DNA of 9,340 nt from Verrucomicrobiota bacterium (GCA_027297085.1 JAPUIL010000670.1:1-9340), one strand, 5' to 3'; numbered from the stretch's first letter, positions 1-6,704 are shown. The notes: generated by a model not told the origin, from the letters alone. Program-made: numbers and translations.

Positions 1-64
1 GAAAGCAAGGCAGAAAATAGCTTGCATTCATGAACTCCCAACTTAGCTTTCCTCCCTCTATCAT

Positions 65-149
65 GCCTGGGTGGTGGAATTGGCAGACACGCTGGATTTA
101 GGATCCAGTGCCGCAAGGCGTAGGGGTTCGACTCCCCTCCCAGGTACCA
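65..149 (+). tRNA. tRNA-Leu, anticodon UAG, with encoded CCA
   Basis: The full cloverleaf can be drawn. The acceptor stem pairs 65-71 with 139-145 (one G-U at the end), followed by discriminator A146 and CCA at 147-149. The anticodon stem pairs 92-96 with 104-108 around a seven-base loop, with anticodon TAG at 99-101, which reads CUA leucine codons. The T arm is 122-138 with a TTCGACT loop. The long variable arm (about 109-121, containing GCC/GGC) is the class II feature expected of a leucine tRNA. It is on the plus strand, converging with psd. No clear T-tailed hairpin follows, so the 3' end is probably set by processing at the CCA. Confidence 0.97.
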
Positions 150-252
150 TAATTCGATTAATGAGCTACGCATAGAGCAGCCATCCATAAGCATCATAAT
201 CTCTCCCGCGCACACCTAAATTTACGATTTAAATCGCTCTCCGACGCTTCCC

Positions 253-1155
253 CTAGCGAAACGCGCCAAAGGGCCTTCCCATCTGGTCGTAGGATTCGAT
301 TCCCTCCCGTGATTGACCCACCAGGCCGGGATCAAGCAAAACACTGTCATGAGGCAGGATTGTCACCACACACGATCCACCAAACTGAAAGTAGCCGAGC
401 TCTTGGCCCTTCCGCACAAATCCCGGACTATAAGTAAATTCTGCACTTCCGACAAAAGTGGCTCCAATCACAACCACTACTGCTAGTTGCCCACCCTTTA
501 GCTTGAAAGGAATTATCCACCTTCGATTATTAAGCAGGTAATCCAAATTCTTCGACAAGGCCAGGGGGTTGACTGAATAGAGAGAGTTGCCAACTAATAA
601 GGGCGCCATCGCCGTTCCAGAAAAGGGTGCATGGAACCGATGGTAATCGACTGGACTTAATCGCGATATCAATACGCTCCCCCCTTCCACGGATTGGACA
701 AAGGGCATCTCCCCCATAAGCTGATCTATGTCAAGCTGTTGACCTTTGGCATAAATTGTATCCGCATTTTGGATATTCTCAATCGCTAGATGACGACCAT
801 CAACAGGGAAAACGACGCTGAAATCGTGGCTATCAATCGGCCGGCTTTCCGGTTTTAGTTCGCGGTAAAAGAATGCGTTGAAATGAGGGAAGCTGTCCGG
901 TGACTCCAGAAATTCGTTCGTATCAACTTTGTACAGATCAATAAAAGGTTGGATCTTTTTCTTTGTCCACGATCGGTCCATCCACCATCCATACAAATAG
1001 GACACAAACGGGTTTTTAATGATTAAACGAGTAATCAGTTTTCCGATTGGATTGAAATAGGCCCATCTTAAAGAAGCCTCCCCATAGATCTTCTCCTCCT
1101 CCGTCTGGCCCGATATCCGGTTGAAATATCGGATCTGTTTGATCGGTTGATTCAT
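253..1155 (-). CDS. psd: Phosphatidylserine decarboxylase proenzyme
   Basis: Decarboxylates phosphatidylserine to phosphatidylethanolamine at the inner membrane. The family cleaves itself between Gly and Ser, and the Ser becomes the pyruvoyl cofactor. The 300-residue protein has the extended N-terminus of the clostridial/chlamydial-type enzymes (IRYFNR, then EEEKIYGE near 19-26). The self-cleavage triad is visible: Asp119 in PVDGR, His175 in DYHRFHAP, and Ser261 in the processing site FGGSC (258-262). Pro-Asp-Gly and His-x-x-x-His are placed as in the family. Cleavage would give a large beta chain (1-260) and a small alpha chain of about 40 residues. Oddity: the residue after the pyruvoyl Ser is Cys262, where Thr or Ser is usual. 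It is the last gene of the minus-strand unit, 17 bases after the TPR gene. No phosphatidylserine synthase is in the window. The ATG at 1155 has no strong ribosome binding site but matches the usual family N-terminus. Confidence 0.95.
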   Translation of the reverse strand: MNQPIKQIRYFNRISGQTEEEKIYGEASLRWAYFNPIGKLITRLIIKNPFVSYLYGWWMDRSWTKKKIQPFIDLYKVDTNEFLESPDSFPHFNAFFYRELKPESRPIDSHDFSVVFPVDGRHLAIENIQNADTIYAKGQQLDIDQLMGEMPFVQSVEGGSVLISRLSPVDYHRFHAPFSGTAMAPLLVGNSLYSVNPLALSKNLDYLLNNRRWIIPFKLKGGQLAVVVVIGATFVGSAEFTYSPGFVRKGQELGYFQFGGSCVVTILPHDSVLLDPGLVGQSREGIESYDQMGRPFGAFR

Positions 1156-1172
1156 GAGCCACGCTATTTCAA

Positions 1173-1811
1173 CTACGCGTCTTTGGCCTTAGTATGAAAG
1201 GTTGTTTCGGTGTCCTCCCAATTGCCCCGTTGCAGGGTTTCCGCCACTGAGGCATTTTTAAGCAAGGTTTGAGCTTCACCGTTGGCCGGCTCTTTGGCAA
1301 GCACCCACTCAAGGTGGTCAATCGCCTGCTGAGGACGTTTCGCCTCCACAAGAATCCTCGCCAGAGCGAGCCGTGGAGCTGATTTTTCCGGCTCCAGTTC
1401 AACAACCGCCTGACAAGCCAACACCTGTGTCTCCAGCCAACCCAATGCATATCCGGCTTTTTCAAGGGCTAAAAACACTTCAGGAAGCGCTTGTTTCTTA
1501 CGAAGAGCCTCGTCACAGCGATGAACTAGCTCGAGTGGATTATTTTTTAAAAGAGATCGCGTGGACACTTTGAACTGCACCCCACTAGATTTGTTTTTCA
1601 GCCAACCTACAGTTGATGAGTTAGATCGATCCAAGGCGCTCAATGTCTCACACAAAAGGGCTCGCACCTCATAAGCGGAGGGATTATTTTTCAGCAACTC
1701 CCCACATACCTGAACGACATAATCAACCCCGCCCTTCTTGAGAGCTTCGCGCGCTTGCAGTATCTGTTTCTGCAATCGTTCGTCCAGCTCGTGGTTCGCC
1801 AGTTCTTTCAT
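1173..1811 (-). CDS. TPR-repeat protein of unknown function
   Basis: A 212-residue, mostly helical and probably soluble protein with no signal peptide or membrane segment. Tetratricopeptide-like helix pairs are visible near residues 14-47, 90-112, 125-143 and 146-178. They show the small/large residue spacing and the Asn-Pro or Glu-Pro turns that end TPR units (KNNPSA, ELEPEKSA, AKEPANGEA). A short non-repeat tail (about 184-212) starts with LLKNASVAETLQ and continues GNWEDTETTF. It looks like a distinct conserved element, but I cannot assign it. The gene starts three bases after the glmM stop and ends 17 bases before psd, so translation is probably coupled and the product is likely made with these enzymes. 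TPR proteins usually act as protein-binding scaffolds; which partner is unknown. The start ATG at 1811 has only a weak GAAG upstream that overlaps the glmM end. Confidence 0.85.
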   Translation of the reverse strand: MKELANHELDERLQKQILQAREALKKGGVDYVVQVCGELLKNNPSAYEVRALLCETLSALDRSNSSTVGWLKNKSSGVQFKVSTRSLLKNNPLELVHRCDEALRKKQALPEVFLALEKAGYALGWLETQVLACQAVVELEPEKSAPRLALARILVEAKRPQQAIDHLEWVLAKEPANGEAQTLLKNASVAETLQRGNWEDTETTFHTKAKDA

Positions 1812-1814
1812 TCT

Positions 1815-3155
1815 TCAGGTCAATCGTTGTTTTATCTGGTATTCGAGGGTTTGGTACCATTTATCTACTTTTTCTATACTTTCGCCCTCAATCAATAACC
1901 GAATTTTGGGCTCCGTCCCCGAATAACGCAACAAGACTCGTCCTGTCTCACCCATCTCGTTTTCCAAAGATTTCAGGGTCGATTGAATTTCGGCACTGTC
2001 TTCTAAAGGTGGTTTTTCCTTAACGGGCATCGCTCCGGTACGTTGCGGGAAAAGGCTCATACAAGCCTGCATGGCGGAAAGTGGCTTTTTTTCTTCGATA
2101 AGGATAGCCAATAATTTCAACGCGGCTAGAAGTCCGTCGCCAGTAGGATTTATGTCCGAAAAAATAATATGACCTGAATTTTCACCACCAACATTGAATC
2201 CCGACTTTTGCATTTCTTCCAGGACATACCGGTCTCCAACCGAAGTTCTGACTAGTTGACCCCCTGCCTGTTTCATTGCGCGATCGAGGCCCATGTTGCT
2301 CTGAAGTGTTGAGACCAGCGTGTTGTTGTAAAGCCGCCCATGCTTTAACTCCTGCAAAGCGAGCATACAGAGGAGTACATCACCATCTACTATTTCTCCT
2401 TTTTCATCACAGAATAAAACTCTATCTCCATCGCCATCGTGAGCAATTCCCAGATCCGCCTTGTGTTCCAATACCACCTTCGAAAGGTGATGTGGAAACT
2501 GACTCCCAACTCCCTCATTAATATTTGCGCCGTTCGGCTGGTCGCCTACAGAAATTACTTCAGCCCCCAAGTGACTCAGCAATGAAGGAGTCGTTTCAAA
2601 CGCTGCTCCATTGGCGGTGTCGACTACTATCCTCAAATCTTTTAATGAAGAAATCTGAAGTACCGGCTGGAGTAAATCCAAGTAACCAGCGGCGCTATCC
2701 AGGGCTACTTCAAGCTCATGGCCAGAGCCCGTACCCGGTCCATCGATACTATCAATCAGATTTTCAATTTTCAACTCAACTTCATCGGAAAGTTTTAATC
2801 CACGTGAATCGAAAAACTTGATTCCATTATCCTTAGCCGGGTTGTGCGAAGCGGTGATCACAACGCCTAATCCCGCCTGTACATTGCGCGCATACACCGC
2901 TACAGCTGGAGTCGGTATTACTCCCAAATCCACCACCCGGCAATCCCCGGAATCTCGGAATCCCCGTGCAAGTGCATCGCGAAGAGCTGGGCCCGATTGG
3001 CGAGTATCCCGGCCTATCACCACCAAAGGAGGCCTAGCTGTATTCAGAATACAACGACCGGCGGCTTGCCCCATTCGATAGGCAAACTCATCCGTCAAGA
3101 TGGAGGCGCCGTATTCGCCCCGCACTCCATCAGTCCCAAAGTACTGTCGATTCAT
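1815..3155 (-). CDS. glmM: Phosphoglucosamine mutase
   Basis: Interconverts glucosamine-6-phosphate and glucosamine-1-phosphate in the cytoplasm. This is the step between GlmS and GlmU on the way to UDP-GlcNAc, the precursor of peptidoglycan and lipid A. The 446-residue length is normal for GlmM. All four alpha-D-phosphohexomutase domain signatures are present: N-terminal FGTDGVRG (6-13), the phosphoserine loop TASHNP (101-106, catalytic Ser103), the metal loop DGDGDR (240-245), the sugar-binding GENSGH (324-329) and the phosphate-binding RYSGTEPKIR (410-419). The GENSGH form and the FGTDGVRG start favour GlmM over ManB or Pgm. The start codon overlaps the trpD stop (ATGA), so translation is probably coupled. 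The TPR gene follows after 3 bases. The usual partners of glmM (folP, glmS, cdaA) are not seen here. Confidence 0.97.
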   Translation of the reverse strand: MNRQYFGTDGVRGEYGASILTDEFAYRMGQAAGRCILNTARPPLVVIGRDTRQSGPALRDALARGFRDSGDCRVVDLGVIPTPAVAVYARNVQAGLGVVITASHNPAKDNGIKFFDSRGLKLSDEVELKIENLIDSIDGPGTGSGHELEVALDSAAGYLDLLQPVLQISSLKDLRIVVDTANGAAFETTPSLLSHLGAEVISVGDQPNGANINEGVGSQFPHHLSKVVLEHKADLGIAHDGDGDRVLFCDEKGEIVDGDVLLCMLALQELKHGRLYNNTLVSTLQSNMGLDRAMKQAGGQLVRTSVGDRYVLEEMQKSGFNVGGENSGHIIFSDINPTGDGLLAALKLLAILIEEKKPLSAMQACMSLFPQRTGAMPVKEKPPLEDSAEIQSTLKSLENEMGETGRVLLRYSGTEPKIRLLIEGESIEKVDKWYQTLEYQIKQRLT

Positions 3156-4198
3156 GAAGAAAAATAATTCCGGATATTTTCCAGGTGATTTTCAACCGCG
3201 CCATTGAGCAATTGATCACGGGCAAGATCGATGCTCCCCCGCAAGCTATCCGCCTTTCCAACTATTGAAAAAGCAACTCCGGCATTGAGCGCCACTGTAT
3301 CTTCCAAGCCTTTCGGCGCGTTTCCATCCATCAAGTCATGCAAGAGGTTGAGATTAAAATCAAGATCACCACCTTTGAGGTCTTCCTCGGCACAAGCCGC
3401 CAGACCCAGGTCATCCCAGTTCCAGCTTATGGGTTGATCCCACGAAGCTCCGAAACCGGCACTCACCGGAGTTCCGCTGCAAGCCAACTCGTCCATGCCT
3501 CGCTCCGCATCCAACACAGAATGTACGACAACCCCGTTCTTTAACCCCAGCGTGTGGAAAGCTTCGGCCATGGGCTCTACCCAGGTTTTTGAAAAAACGC
3601 CCGTTAGTTGGTGGGCTGGAGAACCCGGATTAATCATAGGACCCAAGATATTGAAAATCGTACGTCGTCCCTCCTGAGCCAATTCCTGCCGCACGGGCAT
3701 TATTTCTTTAAAAGCAGGATGAAACGAAGGGGCAAAAAAGAATACAAAATTCAAGGCTTCGAGAGCCTTCCTCAGTTGCTTCGGATCGGTCAGGAATTCT
3801 ACACCCAAGGCCTGCAGTAGCTCCGCCGATCCACATTTGGAGGTGATGGAACGATTGCCGTGTTTGAACACCTTCACACCGCTGGCTGCCAAGATTAAGG
3901 TAACAGCGGTGGAAATATTGAAACTGTGTGATTTGTCGCCACCGGTTCCGCAAACGTCGATTGCCTCGTCCGCATAATCTTCCAGTTTGGGGTTCACCGC
4001 CAGTCGGCGAAAGGCAGCGGCAAATCCTGCTACTTCCGCGGGTGCTTCTCCCTTTTCATTGAGGGCAATCAAAAAGGCCTTCTTTGTAGCAGCCGATATT
4101 TCGCTCGACGCTAGTTCGTTCGCCGCCGCTTCGGCCTGAATTAAATCAAGAGGGGTGCCCGCTTTCAAACCGGGCAAAGAATCTTCAAGGACGCTCAT
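3152..4198 (-). CDS. trpD: Anthranilate phosphoribosyltransferase
   Basis: Transfers phosphoribose from PRPP to anthranilate, the second committed step of tryptophan synthesis. The 348-residue protein carries the family motifs: PRPP-binding CGTGGD (83-88), FNIST (93-97), KHGNR (112-116), the HP of FAPSFHP (155-161), VRQEL with anthranilate-site Arg170, RTIFNILGP (179-187) and metal-binding DE (236-237). Two short insertions relative to the usual pattern are visible. One is in VRQELAQEGRRT, where VRxELGxRT is normal. The other lies before the DE pair (VHSVLDAERGMDEL against VHGxxGxDE). I place the start at the ATG at 4198, which gives a normal N-terminus (MSVLEDSLPGL). An in-frame TTG at 4219 would add seven residues and has an AAGGG four bases upstream, so it is a real alternative. 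This is the first gene of the minus-strand unit, divergent from uppP, with no other trp gene nearby. Confidence 0.93.
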   Translation of the reverse strand: MSVLEDSLPGLKAGTPLDLIQAEAAANELASSEISAATKKAFLIALNEKGEAPAEVAGFAAAFRRLAVNPKLEDYADEAIDVCGTGGDKSHSFNISTAVTLILAASGVKVFKHGNRSITSKCGSAELLQALGVEFLTDPKQLRKALEALNFVFFFAPSFHPAFKEIMPVRQELAQEGRRTIFNILGPMINPGSPAHQLTGVFSKTWVEPMAEAFHTLGLKNGVVVHSVLDAERGMDELACSGTPVSAGFGASWDQPISWNWDDLGLAACAEEDLKGGDLDFNLNLLHDLMDGNAPKGLEDTVALNAGVAFSIVGKADSLRGSIDLARDQLLNGAVENHLENIRNYFSS

Positions 4199-4212
4199 AT
4201 TTTTCTGACAGA

Positions 4213-4242
4213 TTGGCAATTTACCCTTGCGGGTCTGATGAT
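4213..4242 (+). promoter_or_regulatory. Candidate promoter for uppP in the divergent gap
   Basis: TTGGCA at 4213-4218 (5 of 6 to TTGACA) and GATGAT at 4237-4242 (4 of 6 to TATAAT) are separated by 18 bases. Transcription would start near 4249. That lies downstream of the ATG at 4238 and would favour the TTG at 4289 as the uppP start. The match is modest and this is inference only. Confidence 0.22.
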
Positions 4243-5311
4243 CGGAGTTTCAAGCTGCCAAACCGATTCCCTGAACTCAAGTCCTGCTTTGAAAAATACA
4301 ACTTCCCAAATCGTAGCCCGCTGCCTGCTGACACTGCTTGGTGCTGCCCTGTTCGTTACTCTCTCTTTCGCACAATCCGAACCGGGGGAGGAGATATTTG
4401 AACCTGCCGAACTGGGATTTGTTGAATCCACCGTTCTGGGTTTTGTCGAAGGACTTACCGAGTACCTGCCGATATCCTCCACGGGACACTTGATCCTGAC
4501 CGCACATTTTCTGGATCTTTCAAAGGAAACCGTCCTTCAGGATGAAGCGGGCAACACTTTGTATTTGGAGACGCCCAGTAAAGAAAATCCTGGCGGAACT
4601 CCCCTGACTTTGAAGGCGGCTATCGACGCCTACTTGATCATTATTCAACTCGGAGCTATCGCCGCGGTGGTTATAGTATACTGGAACCGGCTGTTGAGTA
4701 TCATTTACGGCCTGTTAGGGAAAGATCCCAAGGGACTGCTGCTGTTGCGTAACTTGATTTTGGCTTTTATTCCGGCGGTTGTGGTAGGACTGTTGCTGGA
4801 AGACGTCATAGAGGACTACTTGTTTGGGAACGAACCTGTAATCTTGGCATTATTCGTAGGAGGCTTGGGGATTCTGGTGGTAGATCGATGGCATAATAAA
4901 TATGGTAAGGATGACTCCAGCCCTGAACTTCATGAGCTTACACCCTTACAATGCCTCTTCATCGGAGGCATGCAATGCGTGGCTATGTGGCCAGGTACCA
5001 GCAGGTCCATGATGACGATTATTGGAGGTTATCTGGTCCGTCTATCTCCCACCAAAGCCGCGGAATTCAGCTTTCTCCTTGGACTTGTCACCCTCTCAGC
5101 CGCCTCTGTCTATAAGGGGTACAAGGTTGGCCTGCCCTTAATCGACGCCTTCGGGTGGTGGATGCCGATCCTCGGTTGCCTGGTGGCCGCAATCTCGGCA
5201 ACTTTAGCCGTAAAATGGATGGTTGGTTACCTGGGAAAACATGGCTTGGCCGTATTTGGATACTATCGGATCGTTCTGGCGTTGGTTCTGGCATGGGTAT
5301 TCTACTATTAG
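4238..5311 (+). CDS. uppP: Undecaprenyl-diphosphate phosphatase, long form
   Basis: Dephosphorylates undecaprenyl pyrophosphate to recycle the lipid carrier for peptidoglycan and other surface polymers; a multi-pass inner membrane protein. Signatures are EGLTEYLPISSTGHL (71-85; Glu71, Glu75 and His84 match the catalytic residues) and PGTSRS (252-257, Arg256). The usual Gly after PGTSRS is Met here. About eight hydrophobic segments follow 130. At 357 residues it is far longer than the usual 265-275. One cause is an N-terminal extension (1-60) containing a signal-peptide-like segment (about 29-46, CLLTLLGAALFV then SFAQS). The other is a polar insert of roughly 28 residues in the first loop (97-125). 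The ATG at 4238 is the first start. A TTG at 4289 would give a tidier signal peptide (MKNTTSQIVARCLL) and leave 90 bases between divergent genes. Neither has a clear ribosome binding site. Also known as bacA. Confidence 0.93.
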   Translation: MIGVSSCQTDSLNSSPALKNTTSQIVARCLLTLLGAALFVTLSFAQSEPGEEIFEPAELGFVESTVLGFVEGLTEYLPISSTGHLILTAHFLDLSKETVLQDEAGNTLYLETPSKENPGGTPLTLKAAIDAYLIIIQLGAIAAVVIVYWNRLLSIIYGLLGKDPKGLLLLRNLILAFIPAVVVGLLLEDVIEDYLFGNEPVILALFVGGLGILVVDRWHNKYGKDDSSPELHELTPLQCLFIGGMQCVAMWPGTSRSMMTIIGGYLVRLSPTKAAEFSFLLGLVTLSAASVYKGYKVGLPLIDAFGWWMPILGCLVAAISATLAVKWMVGYLGKHGLAVFGYYRIVLALVLAWVFYY

Positions 5312-5338
5312 GCGGTCCGAATATTCTCCAAAGCGTAC

Positions 5339-5367
5339 TTGACCAACAGAAAACCGACCCCTATTTA
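5339..5367 (+). promoter_or_regulatory. Candidate promoter for the rpmF-plsX-fabH unit
   Basis: TTGACC at 5339-5344 (5 of 6 to the -35 consensus) is followed after 17 bases by TATTTA at 5362-5367 (3 of 6 to the -10 consensus). A weaker-spaced TAGATT starts at 5366. It lies in the 111-base gap between uppP and rpmF, where a promoter for a ribosomal protein gene would be expected. A start near 5374 would give a leader of about 50 bases. The -10 match is poor, so this is tentative. Confidence 0.33.
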
Positions 5368-5422
5368 GATTCGTTTCCCAAAACTCGCGGAATAGAGAAA
5401 ACTCTTCAATTTTTGCAATAAA

Positions 5423-5602
5423 ATGGCCAATCCAAAACGCAAACAATCTAAACAGCGTAGCCGACTCCGTCGAGGAGCCAACCGATTTTCGGCTCCTGAA
5501 TTATCCAAGGATTCCACGGACGGAACTTTGTTTCGCCCACACCGCGTGAATCCAGCAAACGGAATGTACCGAGGCCGTCAGGTCATCGATATAGACGTAT
5601 AA
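5423..5602 (+). CDS. rpmF: 50S ribosomal protein bL32, cysteine-free form
   Basis: A component of the large ribosomal subunit near the peptidyl transferase region. The 59-residue product begins MANPKRKQSKQRSRLRRGAN, the basic N-terminal tail typical of bL32 (canonical MAVPKRKTSKSRRRMRR). It retains PHRVNP (39-44), NGMYRGRQV (46-54) and a short acidic end. The four zinc-ribbon cysteines of the C+ form are replaced at exactly the aligned positions: Asp30 and Asp33 for the first CxxC, and Asn43 and Asn46 for the second. It therefore should not bind zinc in the usual way. It precedes plsX by 37 bases, the classical rpmF-plsX-fabH order. The DUF177/YceD gene often found before rpmF is not present. 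There is no Shine-Dalgarno sequence before the ATG (the upstream stretch is CAATTTTTGCAATAAA). Confidence 0.95.
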   Translation: MANPKRKQSKQRSRLRRGANRFSAPELSKDSTDGTLFRPHRVNPANGMYRGRQVIDIDV

Positions 5603-5639
5603 TCCGGGTACACCTGCTTACCCATCTTCAACCTCCCGC

Positions 5640-6704
5640 ATGGCAGAAGAAACAGGTGAAGCACACGCATCCATAGCCGTTGACGTCATGGGCTCAGATA
5701 TGGGCCCAGGGGAGATCATAGCCGGAATTGGTCTAGCCCTTAAAAACCTCAGCCATCTACCCAGCAAATTCGTCCTGGTAGGGGATGAAGCTGAAATGAT
5801 ACAGCATATCAAAGCGGAAGGCTTGAGCGGGCACCCTAAAATCCAGATCTACCACGCTTCAGAGGTCATTCAAATGAATGAAAAACCTCTCAAATCGCTC
5901 AAGTCCAAGAAGGACTCATCCATGGTCCGCGCCATCGAGCTTGTTAAAGAAGGTGAAGCAAAAGTGGTACTAAGCTGTGGCAATACGGGCAGTTTGATGG
6001 CGGGAGGCACCCTAAAATTAAGAACTATCCCGGGAATTTCCAGACCAGCCCTGGGGATCATCATCCCCAATCAAACCAAACACTGGGTATTGGTAGATGT
6101 TGGAGCCAATCCCAATCCATCTCCTGAAAATATGGTCGGTAACGCCATTCTGGGAAAGAATTACTGCAAGGTTGCCTTGGGAATCGAAAATCCACGCGTC
6201 GGACTTGTCTCAATCGGCACCGAAGAAGGCAAAGGAAACGAAATTATCAACGAATCTCACCTGCTCATGAAGAAAGTGGGAGATCTTATCAACTACCAGG
6301 GGCCGATCGAGGGATTCCAGCTATTTGATGACACGGTGGATGTGGCAGTATGTGACGGGTTCGTGGGAAATGTGCTTCTCAAATGCTGTGAAGGCTTGTT
6401 TGAGACACTTACTAATTTTCTTAAACAAGAACTCACCGCGAATCCCGTCCGCAAAATGGGGGCCTTACTAAGTCAAGGTGCTTTCAAAGCCATGAAAACC
6501 CAATTCAACCCAGAACGATATAGCGGCGCTCCTCTCCTTGGCCTAAATGGCGATGTTCTGAAAGCCCATGGATCGAGTAACCGGTATGCTATCGAGGGGG
6601 CATTGGGGATCGCCTCCAAATTTATTCAACAGGACATTGACCATCTAATTCGTGAGGATGTCTCGAAAAGCATCACACTCCTGAACGAGCCTACTGAGGT
6701 TTAA
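5640..6704 (+). CDS. plsX: Phosphate acyltransferase PlsX
   Basis: Converts acyl-ACP and inorganic phosphate to acyl-phosphate, the acyl donor for PlsY in glycerophospholipid synthesis; a peripheral membrane enzyme. The 354-residue product is of normal length for the family and shows its signatures in order: AVDVMGSDMGP (13-23, usually AxDAMGGDxxP), SCGNTGSLMA (112-121), LVDVGANPNPSPENM (151-165), SIGTEEGKGNE (191-201), VCDGFVGNVLLK (237-248) and GAPLLGLNGDVLKAHGSS (296-313). The start at 5640 leaves an 11-residue lead before the first strand. No nearer start fits, although there is no Shine-Dalgarno (the upstream bases are CATCTTCAACCTCCCGC). It lies between rpmF and fabH, 46 bases before the fabH ATG. 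This neighbourhood links phospholipid and fatty acid initiation with ribosome production. Confidence 0.97.
   Translation: MAEETGEAHASIAVDVMGSDMGPGEIIAGIGLALKNLSHLPSKFVLVGDEAEMIQHIKAEGLSGHPKIQIYHASEVIQMNEKPLKSLKSKKDSSMVRAIELVKEGEAKVVLSCGNTGSLMAGGTLKLRTIPGISRPALGIIIPNQTKHWVLVDVGANPNPSPENMVGNAILGKNYCKVALGIENPRVGLVSIGTEEGKGNEIINESHLLMKKVGDLINYQGPIEGFQLFDDTVDVAVCDGFVGNVLLKCCEGLFETLTNFLKQELTANPVRKMGALLSQGAFKAMKTQFNPERYSGAPLLGLNGDVLKAHGSSNRYAIEGALGIASKFIQQDIDHLIREDVSKSITLLNEPTEV

Noticed and set aside
1..33. Possible tail of an upstream gene (frame ending HS-stop at 31-33)
   Set aside because: Only ten codons are visible and nothing identifies them; other frames are also open over this length.
22..49. 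Possible tRNA promoter TTGCAT / TAGCTT
   Set aside because: The -10 matches only 3 of 6 bases and the spacer is 16, so it is no better than chance in this short stretch.
65..149. tRNA-Leu as an integration site for a mobile element
   Set aside because: No integrase gene or repeated copy of the tRNA 3' end is seen downstream; ordinary core genes follow.
2525..2821. 98-codon plus-strand open frame inside glmM
   Set aside because: It lies wholly opposite the strongly conserved glmM and its translation shows no recognisable domain.
5394..5415. AGAG-AAAA-CTCT hairpin followed by TTTTT before rpmF, as a terminator or attenuator
   Set aside because: The stem is only 4 base pairs and A/T-flanked, too weak for an intrinsic terminator.
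5155..5421. 88-codon plus-strand open frame spanning the uppP 3' end into the gap (possible YceD remnant)
   Set aside because: Most of it is an alternative frame of uppP and it has no DUF177-like features.
5419..5424. TAAAAT overlapping the rpmF start as a -10 box for a leaderless message
   Set aside because: No -35-like sequence lies at the proper distance, and the box overlaps the start codon itself.
5204..5446. 80-codon minus-strand open frame over the uppP end and rpmF start
   Set aside because: It overlaps two real genes on the other strand, and the product looks like random translation.
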